A DNA stretch of 64,000 nt from Pseudocitrobacter vendiensis (GTDB lineage: Bacteria; Pseudomonadota; Gammaproteobacteria; Enterobacterales; Enterobacteriaceae), in NCBI RefSeq assembly GCF_943590815.1, contig NZ_CALSBS010000007.1, positions 1 to 64,000 on the forward strand, read 5' to 3'. Below the pieces are notes generated by a model, which saw nothing but the letters and a program-made list of their open reading frames with translations, searched no databases and had not been told where the DNA came from. This document shows, one piece after another, positions 22,550-32,073 of this stretch. Each line of letters starts with the position of its first letter. Within the stretch, counting starts at the first letter, position 1. The translations under genes and the position numbers were made by a program.

Positions 22550-23839
22550 ATGGAAAGCACTCAAACCAGCACCATCGCGTCAACACAATCCGCTAGCGGA
22601 TGGCGCAAAACAGATACCATGTGGATGCTGGGTCTGTACGGTACAGCAATCGGCGCGGGCGTTCTGTTCCTGCCGATCAACGCAGGCGTCGGCGGTATGA
22701 TCCCGCTGATTATCATGGCAATCCTTGCCTTCCCGATGACCTTCTTCGCACACCGCGGTCTGACCCGCTTCGTGCTGTCCGGTAAAAACCCGGGTGAAGA
22801 CATCACGGAAGTGGTTGAAGAACACTTCGGCGTGGGCGCAGGTAAACTGATTACCCTGCTCTACTTCTTCGCTATCTACCCGATTCTGTTGGTGTACAGC
22901 GTAGCCATCACCAATACCGTAGAAAGCTTCATGACGCACCAGCTGCAGATGACCGCGCCGCCGCGTGCGATTCTGTCACTGATTCTGATTGTCGGTATGA
23001 TGACCATCGTTCGCTTCGGTGAGCAGATGATTGTTAAGGCGATGAGTATTCTGGTGTTCCCGTTCGTTGCAGCCCTGATGCTGCTGGCTCTGTACCTTAT
23101 CCCTCAGTGGAGTGGTGCGGCGCTGGAAACCCTGTCCTTTAGCTCTGCCTCCTCTACCGGTAACGGTCTGTGGATGACGCTGTGGCTGGCTATCCCGGTT
23201 ATGGTCTTCTCCTTCAACCACTCGCCGATCATCTCCTCTTTCGCTGTTGCGAAACGTGAAGAATACGGCCAGGGCGCAGAGAAGAAATGCTCCAAAATTC
23301 TGGCATGTGCACACATCATGATGGTGCTGACCGTAATGTTCTTCGTCTTCAGCTGTGTACTGAGCCTGACTCCGGCAGACCTGGCAGCGGCGAAAGCACA
23401 GAACATCTCGATCCTGTCTTACCTGGCGAACCACTTTAACGTCTCCTTCATCGAATGGATGGCGCCAATCATCGCGATTATTGCTATCACTAAATCGTTC
23501 CTGGGCCACTACCTGGGTGCACGTGAAGGCTTCAACGGGATGGTGATTAAGTCTCTGCGTGGCAAAGGCAAATCCATCGAAATCAATAAACTGAACAAAA
23601 TCACTGCACTGTTCATGCTGGTTACCACCTGGATTGTGGCGACCCTGAACCCAAGCATCCTGGGTATGATTGAAACCCTGGGTGGCCCGGTTATCGCGAT
23701 GATTCTGTTCCTGATGCCGATGTATGCGATTCAGAAAGTACCGGCGATGCGTAAATACAGCGGCCACATCAGCAACGTCTTCGTTGTGGTTATGGGTCTG
23801 ATTGCTATCTCCGCTATCTTCTACTCTCTGTTCAGCTAA
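22550..23839 (+). CDS. sdaC: Serine/proton symporter
   Basis: SdaC imports L-serine with protons. The 429-residue protein, equal in length to E. coli SdaC, has eleven hydrophobic helices, as expected for the hydroxy/aromatic amino acid permease family. An N-terminal soluble stretch precedes the first helix motif [19 protein letters not shown]. The ATG at 22550 follows a clear AGGAG. The gene is followed by a UUCG-loop hairpin and then sdaB (60 bp), giving a transport-plus-deaminase unit. Confidence 0.98.
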   Translation: MESTQTSTIASTQSASGWRKTDTMWMLGLYGTAIGAGVLFLPINAGVGGMIPLIIMAILAFPMTFFAHRGLTRFVLSGKNPGEDITEVVEEHFGVGAGKLITLLYFFAIYPILLVYSVAITNTVESFMTHQLQMTAPPRAILSLILIVGMMTIVRFGEQMIVKAMSILVFPFVAALMLLALYLIPQWSGAALETLSFSSASSTGNGLWMTLWLAIPVMVFSFNHSPIISSFAVAKREEYGQGAEKKCSKILACAHIMMVLTVMFFVFSCVLSLTPADLAAAKAQNISILSYLANHFNVSFIEWMAPIIAIIAITKSFLGHYLGAREGFNGMVIKSLRGKGKSIEINKLNKITALFMLVTTWIVATLNPSILGMIETLGGPVIAMILFLMPMYAIQKVPAMRKYSGHISNVFVVVMGLIAISAIFYSLFS

Positions 23840-23846
23840 TTCCCCC

Positions 23847-23868
23847 CGCGCCGCCTTCGGGCGGCGCG
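23847..23868 (+). terminator. UUCG hairpin between sdaC and sdaB
   Basis: A 9-bp GC-only stem (CGCGCCGCC and GGCGGCGCG) closes a TTCG tetraloop, followed by TCTCTTCTTCTCC with no solid U run. It may stabilise the sdaC 3' end or attenuate read-through into sdaB. Confidence 0.6.
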
Positions 23869-23899
23869 TCTCTTCTTCTCCTACAGCAATGGATGCATC

Positions 23900-25267
23900 A
23901 TGATCAGCGTATTCGATATTTTCAAAATCGGCATTGGTCCCTCCAGCTCTCATACTGTCGGGCCAATGAAAGCAGGCAAACAATTCACGGACGACTTGAT
24001 TGCGCGTGGGATCCTGACCGACATCACCCGCGTCGTCGTCGATGTATATGGTTCACTCTCCCTCACCGGGAAAGGCCACCATACCGATATCGCCATCATC
24101 ATGGGCCTGGCGGGTAACCTGCCGGACACCGTTGATATCGATAGCATTCCTGGCTTTATCCAGGACGTGAATACCCACGGTCGTTTACTGCTGGCAAACG
24201 GTCAGCACGAAGTGGAATTCCCGGTTGATAAGTGCATGAACTTCCATGCCGACAACCTCTCTTTGCATGAAAACGGCATGCGCATCACCGCACTGGTGGG
24301 CGATAAAGCGGTTTACAGCAAAACCTATTATTCCATCGGTGGTGGTTTCATCGTCGATGAAGAGCATTTCGGTCAACAGACTGAAGCGCCGGTCGCCGTG
24401 CCTTATCCCTATAGCAGCGCGGCAGATTTACAGCGTCATTGCAGCGAGACAGGGCTTTCCCTCTCTGGCCTGATGATGCAGAACGAACTGGCGTTACACA
24501 GCAAAGAAGAGCTGGAAAAGCACTTTGCTGACGTCTGGGCGGTCATGAAAGGCGGTATCGAACATGGCACCACCACCGAAGGCGTTCTGCCGGGCAAACT
24601 GCGCGTACCGCGCCGTGCCGCCGCGCTGCGCCGTATGCTGGTCAGCCAGGATAAAATCAGCAGTGACCCGATGGCGGTCGTTGACTGGATCAACATGTTC
24701 GCACTGGCGGTCAACGAAGAAAACGCTGCGGGCGGGCGCGTCGTCACTGCGCCAACGAACGGCGCCTGCGGGATCGTTCCGGCTGTGCTGGCGTACTACG
24801 ACAAATTTATCCGCGAAGTGAACGCCAACTCGCTGGCGCGCTACATGCTGGTGGCCAGCGCAATTGGCTCGCTCTACAAGATGAACGCGTCAATCTCTGG
24901 TGCCGAAGTCGGCTGTCAGGGCGAAGTGGGCGTGGCCTGTTCCATGGCCGCAGCAGGTCTGGCGGAACTGCTGGGCGGTAGCCCGGCACAGGTGTGCATT
25001 GCCGCTGAAATCGGCATGGAGCATAACCTCGGTTTGACCTGCGACCCGGTTGCCGGTCAGGTTCAGGTGCCATGCATCGAGCGTAACGCGATCGCCTCTG
25101 TCAAAGCGGTCAACGCTGCCCGTATGGCGCTGCGCCGTACCAGCGAGCCGCGCGTGTGCCTCGATAAGGTCATCGAAACCATGTATGAAACCGGCAAAGA
25201 CATGAACGCCAAGTACCGTGAAACCTCTCGCGGCGGCCTGGCAATGAAAGTGGTTGCCTGCGATTAA
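23900..25267 (+). CDS. sdaB: L-serine ammonia-lyase II
   Basis: SdaB deaminates L-serine to pyruvate and ammonia using an oxygen-sensitive 4Fe-4S cluster. The 455 residues equal the E. coli length. The N-terminal beta domain has the phosphoserine-type motif SSHTVGPMKAG, and the C-terminal alpha domain carries the cluster cysteines, including AEVGCQGEVGVACSMAA and CDPVAGQVQVPC, plus TAPTNGACGI. The true start is the ATG at 23900; an overlapping out-of-frame ORF from 23893 is spurious. It works with the SdaC importer just upstream and ends at a good terminator. Confidence 0.98.
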   Translation: MISVFDIFKIGIGPSSSHTVGPMKAGKQFTDDLIARGILTDITRVVVDVYGSLSLTGKGHHTDIAIIMGLAGNLPDTVDIDSIPGFIQDVNTHGRLLLANGQHEVEFPVDKCMNFHADNLSLHENGMRITALVGDKAVYSKTYYSIGGGFIVDEEHFGQQTEAPVAVPYPYSSAADLQRHCSETGLSLSGLMMQNELALHSKEELEKHFADVWAVMKGGIEHGTTTEGVLPGKLRVPRRAAALRRMLVSQDKISSDPMAVVDWINMFALAVNEENAAGGRVVTAPTNGACGIVPAVLAYYDKFIREVNANSLARYMLVASAIGSLYKMNASISGAEVGCQGEVGVACSMAAAGLAELLGGSPAQVCIAAEIGMEHNLGLTCDPVAGQVQVPCIERNAIASVKAVNAARMALRRTSEPRVCLDKVIETMYETGKDMNAKYRETSRGGLAMKVVACD

Positions 25268-25274
25268 TCCCCCA

Positions 25275-25309
25275 ACTGCCCGGTGGCACGCTGCGCCGGG
25301 CAGTTTTTT
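25275..25309 (+). terminator. Terminator after sdaB
   Basis: A 9-bp stem, ACTGCCCGG and CCGGGCAGT, is followed directly by six T. Confidence 0.9.
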
Positions 25310-25396
25310 GCGAGTCTCCTTCCTGTTTTTTTATCCCGCGTAGCCTCCCCCTGATGCAAATGTTACCCTAGCCTCAATTGTTACAAGGAGGTCCCG

Positions 25397-26152
25397 GTGT
25401 CCGTTCATCTGCTTATCGTCGACGCACTCAACTTGATTCGCCGCATTCATGCCGTACAGGGTTCTCCCTGCGGTGAAACGTGTCTGCGGGCGCTGGAGCA
25501 ACTGATTGCCCATAGTCAACCCACGCACGTGGTCGCCGTGTTTGATGATGAAGAGCGGGGTCAGGGTTGGCGGCACCAGCGTCTGCCCGACTATAAAGCG
25601 GGCCGTGCGCCGATGCCGGACACGCTGATAGAAGAGATGCCAGCACTGCGTACAGCGTTCGAACAGCGCGGCTTCCGGTGCTGGGCGCTACCGGGCAGTG
25701 AAGCCGATGACCTTGCAGCGACGCTTGCGGTGAAAGTCGCGCAGGCCGGGCATCAGGCGACGATTGTGTCAACGGATAAAGGCTACTGTCAGTTGCTCTC
25801 ACCCACGATTCGCATTCGTGATTACTTCCAGAAACGCTGGCTGGATGCGCCGTTTATCGCCAGCGAATTTGGCGTCACGCCGCAACAATTGCCGGATTAC
25901 TGGGGGCTGGCGGGAATTAGCAGTTCAAAAGTACCGGGCGTTGCGGGAATCGGGCCAAAGAGCGCCACGCAGTTGCTGAATGAGTTTGGTTCGCTGGAAG
26001 GCATTTACGCGCATCTGGATAACGTGCCGGAAAAGTGGCGCAAAAAGCTGGAAGAGCATAAAGAGATGGCATTTATCTGCCGCGACGTTGCGCGACTGGA
26101 GACGAATCTACAACTGGATGGGAATTTGCAGCAGTTGCGGTTGGTGCGGTAG
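25397..26152 (+). CDS. xni: Flap endonuclease Xni (ExoIX)
   Basis: Xni is a FEN-family structure-specific nuclease related to the 5' nuclease domain of DNA polymerase I. The 251 residues match E. coli. N-terminal [15 protein letters not shown] and the acidic [19 protein letters not shown] and [10 protein letters not shown] clusters supply metal ligands. [16 protein letters not shown] is the helix-hairpin-helix/K-binding motif. Translation starts at GTG (25397) behind a perfect AAGGAGGT four bases away, so this start is well supported. It ends at repeat copy C, convergent with rlmM. Confidence 0.96.
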   Translation: MSVHLLIVDALNLIRRIHAVQGSPCGETCLRALEQLIAHSQPTHVVAVFDDEERGQGWRHQRLPDYKAGRAPMPDTLIEEMPALRTAFEQRGFRCWALPGSEADDLAATLAVKVAQAGHQATIVSTDKGYCQLLSPTIRIRDYFQKRWLDAPFIASEFGVTPQQLPDYWGLAGISSSKVPGVAGIGPKSATQLLNEFGSLEGIYAHLDNVPEKWRKKLEEHKEMAFICRDVARLETNLQLDGNLQQLRLVR

Positions 26153-26156
26153 AAAG

Positions 26157-26260
26157 CCCCCTCACCCCGTCCTCTCCCGCAGGGAGAGGGAGAAAACCGG
26201 CTCGGGTCTGTCAGATATGCACAATCGGTTCCCTCTCCCTGCGGGAGAGGGTTAGGGGGT
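26157..26260. repeat. Intergenic repeat family 1, copy C (inverted)
   Basis: Opposite orientation to copies A, B and D: the GGGAGAGGGAGAAAACCGG side is now on the left and GCACAATCGGTTCCCTC on the right. It lies between convergent xni and rlmM, only 4 and 7 bases from their stop codons, so it probably serves as a bidirectional terminator. Confidence 0.85.
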
Positions 26261-26267
26261 GCAGGCT

Positions 26268-27368
26268 TTACCGCTCATCGCGACGTCCACCGACCGCAGC
26301 CCACCAGCGACGCACGTGAACCGTCACTTCTTCACGGTCATGGTACAACTGACGCGCCTGAATCTCTGCGTTGATGCCGTGTTCTTGCAGCGCTTGCTCA
26401 ATGTGGGCAAGGTTTGACGATACTTCTTCATAGCGCTTTTTCATTGGCAGCTTGAGGTTAAAGATAGTCTCGCGACACCAGCCATTTACCAGCCACTGCG
26501 CCATCAGCGCGGCGACTTTCGCCGGTTTCTCGACCATGTCGCACACCATCCACGAGATGTTATTGCGACTCGGGCGATAACGGAAACCATCTTCACGCAG
26601 CCAGGTCACCTGCCCGGTATCCATCAGGCTTTGTGCCATCGGGCCGTTATCGACCGAGGAAACCCACATGTTGCGTTTCACCAGCTGATAGGTCCAGCCG
26701 CCAGGGCACGCCCCGAGGTCAACCGCGTACATGCCATTTGCGAGACGTTCGTCCCACTCATCGGCGGGAATAAAGACGTGGAACGCCTCTTCCAGCTTCA
26801 AGGTTGAACGGCTTGGCGCATCGGATGGGAACTTGAGACGCGGAATACCCATATAGAACGGGGAATTATTGGTGCTGTAGGAATAACCGGTGTAGCAGCA
26901 ACCCGGTGCGATAAAGAACACATGCACCACCGGGCGCTTCGGCGTGTCGTATTTAGCTAATACACCAGCCTCACGCAGTGCCGAACGCAGCGGTACAGTG
27001 AACTTACGGCAGAACTTCATCAGCTCTTTACTTTCGTTGGTGTCGGCCACTTCCACACGCAGATCGCCGCCTTTCTCGACCACGCCCTGCAACATACCGA
27101 CAACCGGCGTAATGCGATCTTCCGGCGGCAAATCTTTGAGTAGCTCACCGACAACAAACATCTGACGCGCGAAAATCAGTGAGCTAAACGGCAGCTCACG
27201 GGCCAGTTTATCGGCCTCGCCTTCCTGATAACACTCAAAAATCACATAGCCCGAGTTATCTTTTACTCGTGCAAAACCAAAGACTTCGCGGCGTGCGGCC
27301 TTATCAGTAATTTCCGCAGCACACTCTTTCTCAAACCCAGGGCGGCAATAGAGCACAACCTTATTCAT
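26268..27368 (-). CDS. rlmM: 23S rRNA (cytidine-2498-2'-O) methyltransferase
   Basis: RlmM 2'-O-methylates C2498 of 23S rRNA. The 366 residues equal the E. coli length: an N-terminal THUMP-like domain (about 1-160) and a Rossmann methyltransferase domain with the SAM loop [13 protein letters not shown] (about 223-235) and K-D-K-E-type residues ([12 protein letters not shown]). The open frame extends eleven codons upstream, but [16 protein letters not shown] at 27368 is the family start. It overlaps the ygdD stop by eight bases, implying an operon ygdD-rlmM. Confidence 0.97.
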   Translation of the reverse strand: MNKVVLYCRPGFEKECAAEITDKAARREVFGFARVKDNSGYVIFECYQEGEADKLARELPFSSLIFARQMFVVGELLKDLPPEDRITPVVGMLQGVVEKGGDLRVEVADTNESKELMKFCRKFTVPLRSALREAGVLAKYDTPKRPVVHVFFIAPGCCYTGYSYSTNNSPFYMGIPRLKFPSDAPSRSTLKLEEAFHVFIPADEWDERLANGMYAVDLGACPGGWTYQLVKRNMWVSSVDNGPMAQSLMDTGQVTWLREDGFRYRPSRNNISWMVCDMVEKPAKVAALMAQWLVNGWCRETIFNLKLPMKKRYEEVSSNLAHIEQALQEHGINAEIQARQLYHDREEVTVHVRRWWAAVGGRRDER

Positions 27369-27756
27369 GAACAACACCCTTACGTTTAAGGCGAATAGCA
27401 CCGACCAACATCAGTGCCCAACCCGCGAGGAAGCTTACGCCGCCCACCGGGGTAACAAACGCCCACAGGCGTAAATGAGAGAGCGCCAGGCAGTAAAGGC
27501 TACCGCTGAATAACACGGTCCCTAATGCCAGGAAGACGCTGCTCCAGTAGAACCAGATGCTGATGCGACGCTGCATCGCAACAGATAAGCCGAGGATCGC
27601 CAGCGTATGGAACGCCTGGTACTCGAGGCCGGTCTGGATCCAGCCCATCTCAACAACACCCAGAGATTTGCTTAGCACGTGCGCGCCAAATGCGCCCAGT
27701 GCAACAAAGATAAAGCCGCTAATGGCGGCGAAAATCAGCATAAAACGGCTGGTCAT
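27361..27756 (-). CDS. ygdD: Inner membrane protein YgdD (DUF423)
   Basis: A 131-residue integral membrane protein with four hydrophobic segments (about 5-25, 40-60, 70-92 and 98-120), the same length as E. coli YgdD. The N-terminal [14 protein letters not shown] and the GSLYCLALS segment are typical of DUF423. The function is unknown. It lies between gcvA and rlmM on the same strand, overlapping rlmM by eight bases. Confidence 0.94.
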   Translation of the reverse strand: MTSRFMLIFAAISGFIFVALGAFGAHVLSKSLGVVEMGWIQTGLEYQAFHTLAILGLSVAMQRRISIWFYWSSVFLALGTVLFSGSLYCLALSHLRLWAFVTPVGGVSFLAGWALMLVGAIRLKRKGVVHE

Positions 27757-27775
27757 GCGATTACCCTACATTCAT

Positions 27776-28693
27776 TTATTGTTCGTAGCGAAAGCGGAAT
27801 GTCTCTTGTTCATTGGCCGCTTTCGCCAGTATCCATTGCCGGAAGGCAGCTATTTTACCCAGTTCAGCCTGACTGTCATGACAAACCAGATAAAAAGCGT
27901 TTTTACTGACCAGGACATCATTAAACGGGCAGACCAGGCGGCCTGCTTCTATTTCCGACTGCGCCATGACGTTATTCGCCAGCGCAACGCCTTGTCCATG
28001 AATGGCAGCCTGCAGCACCATCGCGCTATGGCTGAAGATCGGTCCCTGCTGAACGTTGATGTGGTTAAGCCCCAACTGACGAGTGTAGGTTTGCCAGTCG
28101 CGACGCGATGCATCGTGTAATAACGTATGCTTTGCGAGATCTGCCGGCGTTTTAAGCGCTTTATCACCCGTCAGCAGTAACGGAGAGCAAACCGGCAGCA
28201 GGTATTCTGCGTACAATTTTTCGACACGCAGCCCCGGCCAGTTACCGCGACCATAGAAAATAGCCACGTCAACATCGTCAGCCAGCTTGTCTTCCTGACG
28301 GTCAACAGCCTGGATTCTTACGTCGATTCCCGGATAAGCTGAGTTAAAGCTTGTAAGACGAGGCACCAACCACTGAATGGCAAAACTGGGCAATAAACTG
28401 ACCGTCAACGCCCCTTTTGCACTTCGTGCCTGTAGTTTACGCGTAGCCTCGGTTAATTGCGAAAAGATCTCTTTGATGTCGAGGAAATAGCTCTGCCCCT
28501 CTTCCGTGAGCAACAGCGAACGATTGCGACGTCGGAACAGCTTCAGCCCCAAAAAATCCTCAAGTGACTTGATTTGGTGGCTTACTGCGGCCTGTGTCAC
28601 AAAAAGCTCATCGGCGGCGCGAGTAAAACTTAAATGGCGGGCTGCTGCATCAAATACACGTAATGCATTCAGAGGTGGCAATCGCTTCGACAT
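27776..28693 (-). CDS. gcvA: LysR-type regulator GcvA
   Basis: GcvA activates or represses the glycine cleavage operon gcvTHP with GcvR, and activates the GcvB small RNA. The 305 residues show an N-terminal helix-turn-helix (FTRAADELFVTQAAVSHQIKSLE, about 23-45, broken in family alignments at the QAAVS turn) and a LysR substrate-binding domain. It is divergent from gcvB, with 128 bp between gene and RNA start; autoregulation from this shared gap is known in E. coli. The gap contains CTATTAG-like sequence of the LysR type. Confidence 0.97.
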   Translation of the reverse strand: MSKRLPPLNALRVFDAAARHLSFTRAADELFVTQAAVSHQIKSLEDFLGLKLFRRRNRSLLLTEEGQSYFLDIKEIFSQLTEATRKLQARSAKGALTVSLLPSFAIQWLVPRLTSFNSAYPGIDVRIQAVDRQEDKLADDVDVAIFYGRGNWPGLRVEKLYAEYLLPVCSPLLLTGDKALKTPADLAKHTLLHDASRRDWQTYTRQLGLNHINVQQGPIFSHSAMVLQAAIHGQGVALANNVMAQSEIEAGRLVCPFNDVLVSKNAFYLVCHDSQAELGKIAAFRQWILAKAANEQETFRFRYEQ

Positions 28694-28821
28694 GGTCCCA
28701 GAACCTGAATGTTAATAGGATTTAACAAATAGGAAACAACGTTTAACCTATTAGTTTTTTTTATCTGAGCCATTATAAATTGTCCGTTGAGCTTCTACCA
28801 GCAAATACCTATAGTGGCGGC

Positions 28822-29028
28822 ACTTCCTGAGCCGGAACGAGAAGCTTTTTTCGGAATGCGTGTTCTGATGGGCTTTTGGCTTACGGTTGTGATGTTGTGT
28901 TGTTGTGTTTGCAATTGGTCTGCGATTCAGACCACGGTAGCAACGCTACCCTTTTTCACTTCCTGTACATTTACCCTGTCTGTCCATAGTGATTAATGTA
29001 GCACCGCCCAATTGCGGTGCTTTTTTTT
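28822..29028 (+). ncRNA. gcvB: GcvB small RNA
   Basis: GcvB is an Hfq-dependent RNA that represses many amino-acid and peptide transporter mRNAs. The 207-nt segment begins ACTTCCTGAGCCGGAACG and ends with the hairpin GCACCGCCCAATTGCGGTGC plus eight T, as in E. coli (about 205 nt). The G/T-rich seed region R1, a run of GTTGTG-like units at about 28885-28911, is intact. An internal hairpin around GGTAGC...GCTACC is also kept. It is divergent from gcvA. Short ORFs across it are fortuitous. Confidence 0.97.
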
Positions 29029-29043
29029 GCCTGTAAACAGGCA

Positions 29044-29271
29044 TTAGTCTTCCAGGGCAACCATCTCCTTCACATCGGTACGGTTAATCTGCTGCTTATT
29101 ACCGTTGGCATCTTTGTAAGAAATCATCCCGGTTTCGTCATCCGTTTTCGGCTTACCATCAGAGACGATACTACGGCCATCATTCGTGTGCATGACGTAG
29201 TTCGGGGAAGAACAGGCGCCCAGGGCAAAGGTCATTACACAAGCTGAAATAATTGCGGCAGTCTTTTTCAT
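29044..29271 (-). CDS. ygdI: Small lipoprotein YgdI (DUF903)
   Basis: A 75-residue predicted lipoprotein with a signal peptide ending in a lipobox (FALGAC, cysteine about residue 20), followed by the compact DUF903 fold (NYVMHTNDGRSIVSDGKP, YKDANGNKQQINRTDV). The residue after the cysteine is serine, which suggests outer-membrane sorting. It converges with gcvB, 15 bases apart. The paralog ygdR is at 57177 in this same window. The function is unknown. Confidence 0.95.
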   Translation of the reverse strand: MKKTAAIISACVMTFALGACSSPNYVMHTNDGRSIVSDGKPKTDDETGMISYKDANGNKQQINRTDVKEMVALED

Positions 29272-29463
29272 CTTCTACTCCTTTAAGCGATTTATGCCAG
29301 ATAGTTCATTTTCCGTAACAGGCAAAAACATTTGCCTAACATTATTTAGCATATGTCACTGGTCAGATTTCGCCAGCATATCCAGATTATTCTGGTGGTT
29401 AGTACAAACCTTGTCACCGGGTCCGTTTTACGCCACGATCGTATAACTGAACCGAGGAATAAC

Positions 29464-30669
29464 ATGAACGCTTTTAACCCCGCACAGTTTCGCGCCCAGT
29501 TCCCTGCACTGGCAGACGCAGGTGTCTATCTCGACAGTGCCGCCACGGCCCTTAAGCCGCAGGCTGTCATTGAAGCCACGCAGCACTTCTATTCGCTCAG
29601 CGCAGGCAATGTCCACCGCAGCCAGTTTTCACAGGCGCAAAAACTGACCGCGCGTTATGAAGCGGCGCGAGAAAAGGTTGCCGCACTGCTGAACGCGCCC
29701 TCCGGTAAAAATATCGTCTGGACGCGCGGTACGACAGAAGCCATCAACATGGTGGCACAGTGTTATACACGGCCTCGTTTACAGGCAGGTGACGAGATAA
29801 TTGTCAGCGAAGCAGAACACCACGCCAACCTGGTACCGTGGCTGATGGTTGCGCAGCAGACCGGGGCGAAAATCGTTAAGCTCCCACTGGGAAGCGATCG
29901 TCTGCCCGATCTCAGCCTTTTGCCTTCGCTTATTACACCGCGCAGTAAGCTTCTGGCGCTGGGGCAAATGTCCAACGTGACCGGCGGCTGTCCGGATTTA
30001 GCTCGCGCCATTACCCTTGCTCATCAGGCAAATATGGTTGTGATGGTCGACGGAGCCCAGGGCGCAGTACATTGCCCGGCGGATGTGCAACTTCTGGATA
30101 TCGATTTCTACGCTTTTTCAGGGCATAAACTGTATGGCCCGACCGGCATCGGCGCACTGTACGGCAAAAGCGACCTTCTCGACGATATGTCGCCATGGCT
30201 TGGCGGCGGCAAGATGATCAGTGAAGTCACCTTCGACGGATTTACCACGCAACCGGTACCTTATCGCCTTGAAGCAGGTACGCCAAACGTCGCGGGGGTC
30301 ATTGGCCTGAGCGCCGCACTGGAGTGGCTTGCAGATATCGATATCGTGCAGGCAGAAAACTGGAGCCGTGGGCTGGCAACGCTTGCGGAAGACGAACTGG
30401 CAAAGCGACCGGGGTTCCGTTCCTTCCGCTGCCAGGATTCCAGCCTGCTGGCCTTCGATTTTAAAGGCGTTCACCATAGCGATATGGTTACGCTGCTGGC
30501 AGAGTACGGTATCTCCCTGCGCGCCGGGCAGCACTGCGCACAGCCGCTGCTGGCCGCACTCGGCGTAAGCGGCACGCTGCGAGCTTCCTTTGCGCCTTAT
30601 AATACGCAGGATGACGTTTACGCGCTGGTCAACGCTGTTGATCGGGCGCTCGAATTACTGGTGGATTAA
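29464..30669 (+). CDS. csdA: Cysteine desulfurase CsdA
   Basis: CsdA is a PLP-dependent cysteine desulfurase that passes persulfide sulfur to CsdE. The 401 residues match E. coli CsdA. The PLP lysine is in [14 protein letters not shown] (about 220-233), the histidine in [10 protein letters not shown], and the active cysteine in [12 protein letters not shown] (near 358). An in-frame extension of 37 codons exists upstream, but the ATG at 29464 with AGGAATAAC upstream is the family start. Its stop codon overlaps the csdE start (TAATG), so the pair is translationally coupled. Confidence 0.97.
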   Translation: MNAFNPAQFRAQFPALADAGVYLDSAATALKPQAVIEATQHFYSLSAGNVHRSQFSQAQKLTARYEAAREKVAALLNAPSGKNIVWTRGTTEAINMVAQCYTRPRLQAGDEIIVSEAEHHANLVPWLMVAQQTGAKIVKLPLGSDRLPDLSLLPSLITPRSKLLALGQMSNVTGGCPDLARAITLAHQANMVVMVDGAQGAVHCPADVQLLDIDFYAFSGHKLYGPTGIGALYGKSDLLDDMSPWLGGGKMISEVTFDGFTTQPVPYRLEAGTPNVAGVIGLSAALEWLADIDIVQAENWSRGLATLAEDELAKRPGFRSFRCQDSSLLAFDFKGVHHSDMVTLLAEYGISLRAGQHCAQPLLAALGVSGTLRASFAPYNTQDDVYALVNAVDRALELLVD

Positions 30670-31118
30670 TGACAGCTTCCCTACTCGCCGGACATCCGTT
30701 CGGCACAACCGTGACGCCCGACTCGCTGCGCCAGCTTTTTGCCCCATTGCAGCAGTGGGAAGAGAAATACCGACAGGTGATTCTGCTGGGCAAGCAGCTT
30801 CCGGCACTCAGTGACTATCTCAAAGCACAGGCACAGGAAATTCCCGGCTGTGAAAATCGCGTCTGGCTGGGCTATCGTGTTGCGCCGGATGGCGCAATGC
30901 ATTTCTTTGGTGACAGTGAAGGCAGAATTGTGCGCGGATTGCTGGCGGTCTTGCTGACAGCGGTAGAAGGACGTAGCGCGAGTGACTTAGCAACAGCAGA
31001 CCCGCTGGCGTTGTTTGATGAACTGGGGCTGCGTGGTCAGTTGAGCGCCTCGCGCACGCAGGGCCTCGCGGCCCTGAGTGAGGCGGTTACGCACGCTGCA
31101 CGTCAGGCACTTGCCTGA
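30669..31118 (+). CDS. csdE: Sulfur acceptor protein CsdE
   Basis: CsdE is a SufE-like sulfur acceptor that takes sulfur from CsdA and in E. coli also associates with TcdA. The 149 residues (147 in E. coli) keep the acceptor cysteine in [11 protein letters not shown] (near residue 60) and the helical SufE fold ([20 protein letters not shown]). Its 3' end overlaps the 3' end of tcdA on the opposite strand by 16 bases. Confidence 0.96.
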   Translation: MTASLLAGHPFGTTVTPDSLRQLFAPLQQWEEKYRQVILLGKQLPALSDYLKAQAQEIPGCENRVWLGYRVAPDGAMHFFGDSEGRIVRGLLAVLLTAVEGRSASDLATADPLALFDELGLRGQLSASRTQGLAALSEAVTHAARQALA

Positions 31119-31915
31119 CGCTCCGCTTTCGCCATCATTTTTTTCAACGCATGGGATACCGCAACAAAGCCAAAGGTTGCGGTGACCATCGTCGCCGCGC
31201 CAAATCCAGAGGCGCAGTCCATTCGTTTTGGCCCTTCTGCCGTGCTTTTCATCGCACAGACTGAACCATCCGATTGTGGGTATACCAGCGCTTCGGTGGA
31301 AAATACGCAGTCCACACCCAGCTTCCCTTTACTGTTTTTCACCACGTTGAACTCACTCTTCAGCCGCTCACGCAGTTTAGCTGCCAGCGGATCCTGAATC
31401 GTTTTCGCCAGATCGGTCACCTGAATCTGCGTTGGATCGATTTGCCCGCCCGCCCCGCCGGTGGTCACCAGCGGCACTTTATAACGGCGACAGTAAGCAA
31501 TCAGCGCCGCTTTAGGTCGAACGCTATCGATGGCATCAATCACGTAGTCATAGCCTGCGCTCATATACTGTGCGACGTTTTCCGGGGTAACGAAATCATC
31601 TATCACCGTGACGCGGCATTCCGGGTTGATCTGGCGAATACGCTCAGCCATCACTTCCGCCTTAGCCTGCCCGACATTGCCAGTCAGCGCATGAAGCTGA
31701 CGGTTGGTGTTGGTCACACAGACGTCGTCCATATCGATAAGCGTGATTGCGCCAATACCGGTACGCGCCAGCGCTTCTGCCGCCCAGCAGCCGACGCCGC
31801 CGATCCCCACCACGCAAACGTGCGCGCCCGCAAAGAGCTGCAACGCTTGTTCACCGTACAACCGCGCCGTGCCGCCAAAACGCTGGCGCCAGGCGTCACT
31901 GATGACAACTGACAT
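31103..31915 (-). CDS. tcdA: tRNA threonylcarbamoyladenosine dehydratase
   Basis: TcdA (CsdL) is an E1-like enzyme that uses ATP to convert t6A to cyclic ct6A at position 37 of ANN-decoding tRNAs; the CsdA-CsdE sulfur relay supports it in vivo. The 270 residues (268 in E. coli) show the ThiF/MoeB-type nucleotide loop [15 protein letters not shown] (about 33-47), the DxDxVxxxNxNRQ segment ([13 protein letters not shown]), and a conserved cysteine near the end (DCASGFGAA). It faces csdAE tail to tail with 16 bases of overlap, keeping pathway partners together. Confidence 0.97.
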   Translation of the reverse strand: MSVVISDAWRQRFGGTARLYGEQALQLFAGAHVCVVGIGGVGCWAAEALARTGIGAITLIDMDDVCVTNTNRQLHALTGNVGQAKAEVMAERIRQINPECRVTVIDDFVTPENVAQYMSAGYDYVIDAIDSVRPKAALIAYCRRYKVPLVTTGGAGGQIDPTQIQVTDLAKTIQDPLAAKLRERLKSEFNVVKNSKGKLGVDCVFSTEALVYPQSDGSVCAMKSTAEGPKRMDCASGFGAATMVTATFGFVAVSHALKKMMAKAERQASA

Positions 31916-31960
31916 AGAACCTCGGAGTTGAAAAACATTAAGAGTGGGAGTGGATGGTTA

Positions 31961-32066
31961 CCCTCACCCTAACCCTCTCCCTGAGGGAGAGGGAACCGAT
32001 CGAGCGCGGAGTGACAACTCTCACCGCTTTTCTCCCTCTCCCTCAGGGAGAGGGCGGGGTGAGGGT
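31961..32066. repeat. Intergenic repeat family 1, copy D
   Basis: Same orientation as copies A and B. The left module is CCCTCACCCTAACCCTCTCC, the right module GGGAGAGGGCGGGGTGAGGGT, and the centre keeps ACCGATCGAGCGC and CGCTTTTCTCCCTC. It lies between mltA and tcdA on the same strand; its right end is only seven bases from the mltA stop. Confidence 0.85.
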
Positions 32067-32073
32067 GACTGCA

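Noticed and set aside
22976-23983. 335-codon ORF on the minus strand
   Set aside because: It is antisense to sdaC and runs into sdaB; composition is again that of a shadow frame.
28787-28996. 69-codon ORF on the plus strand
   Set aside because: It overlaps the GcvB RNA; the cysteine/valine-rich part is the translation of the G/T-rich seed.
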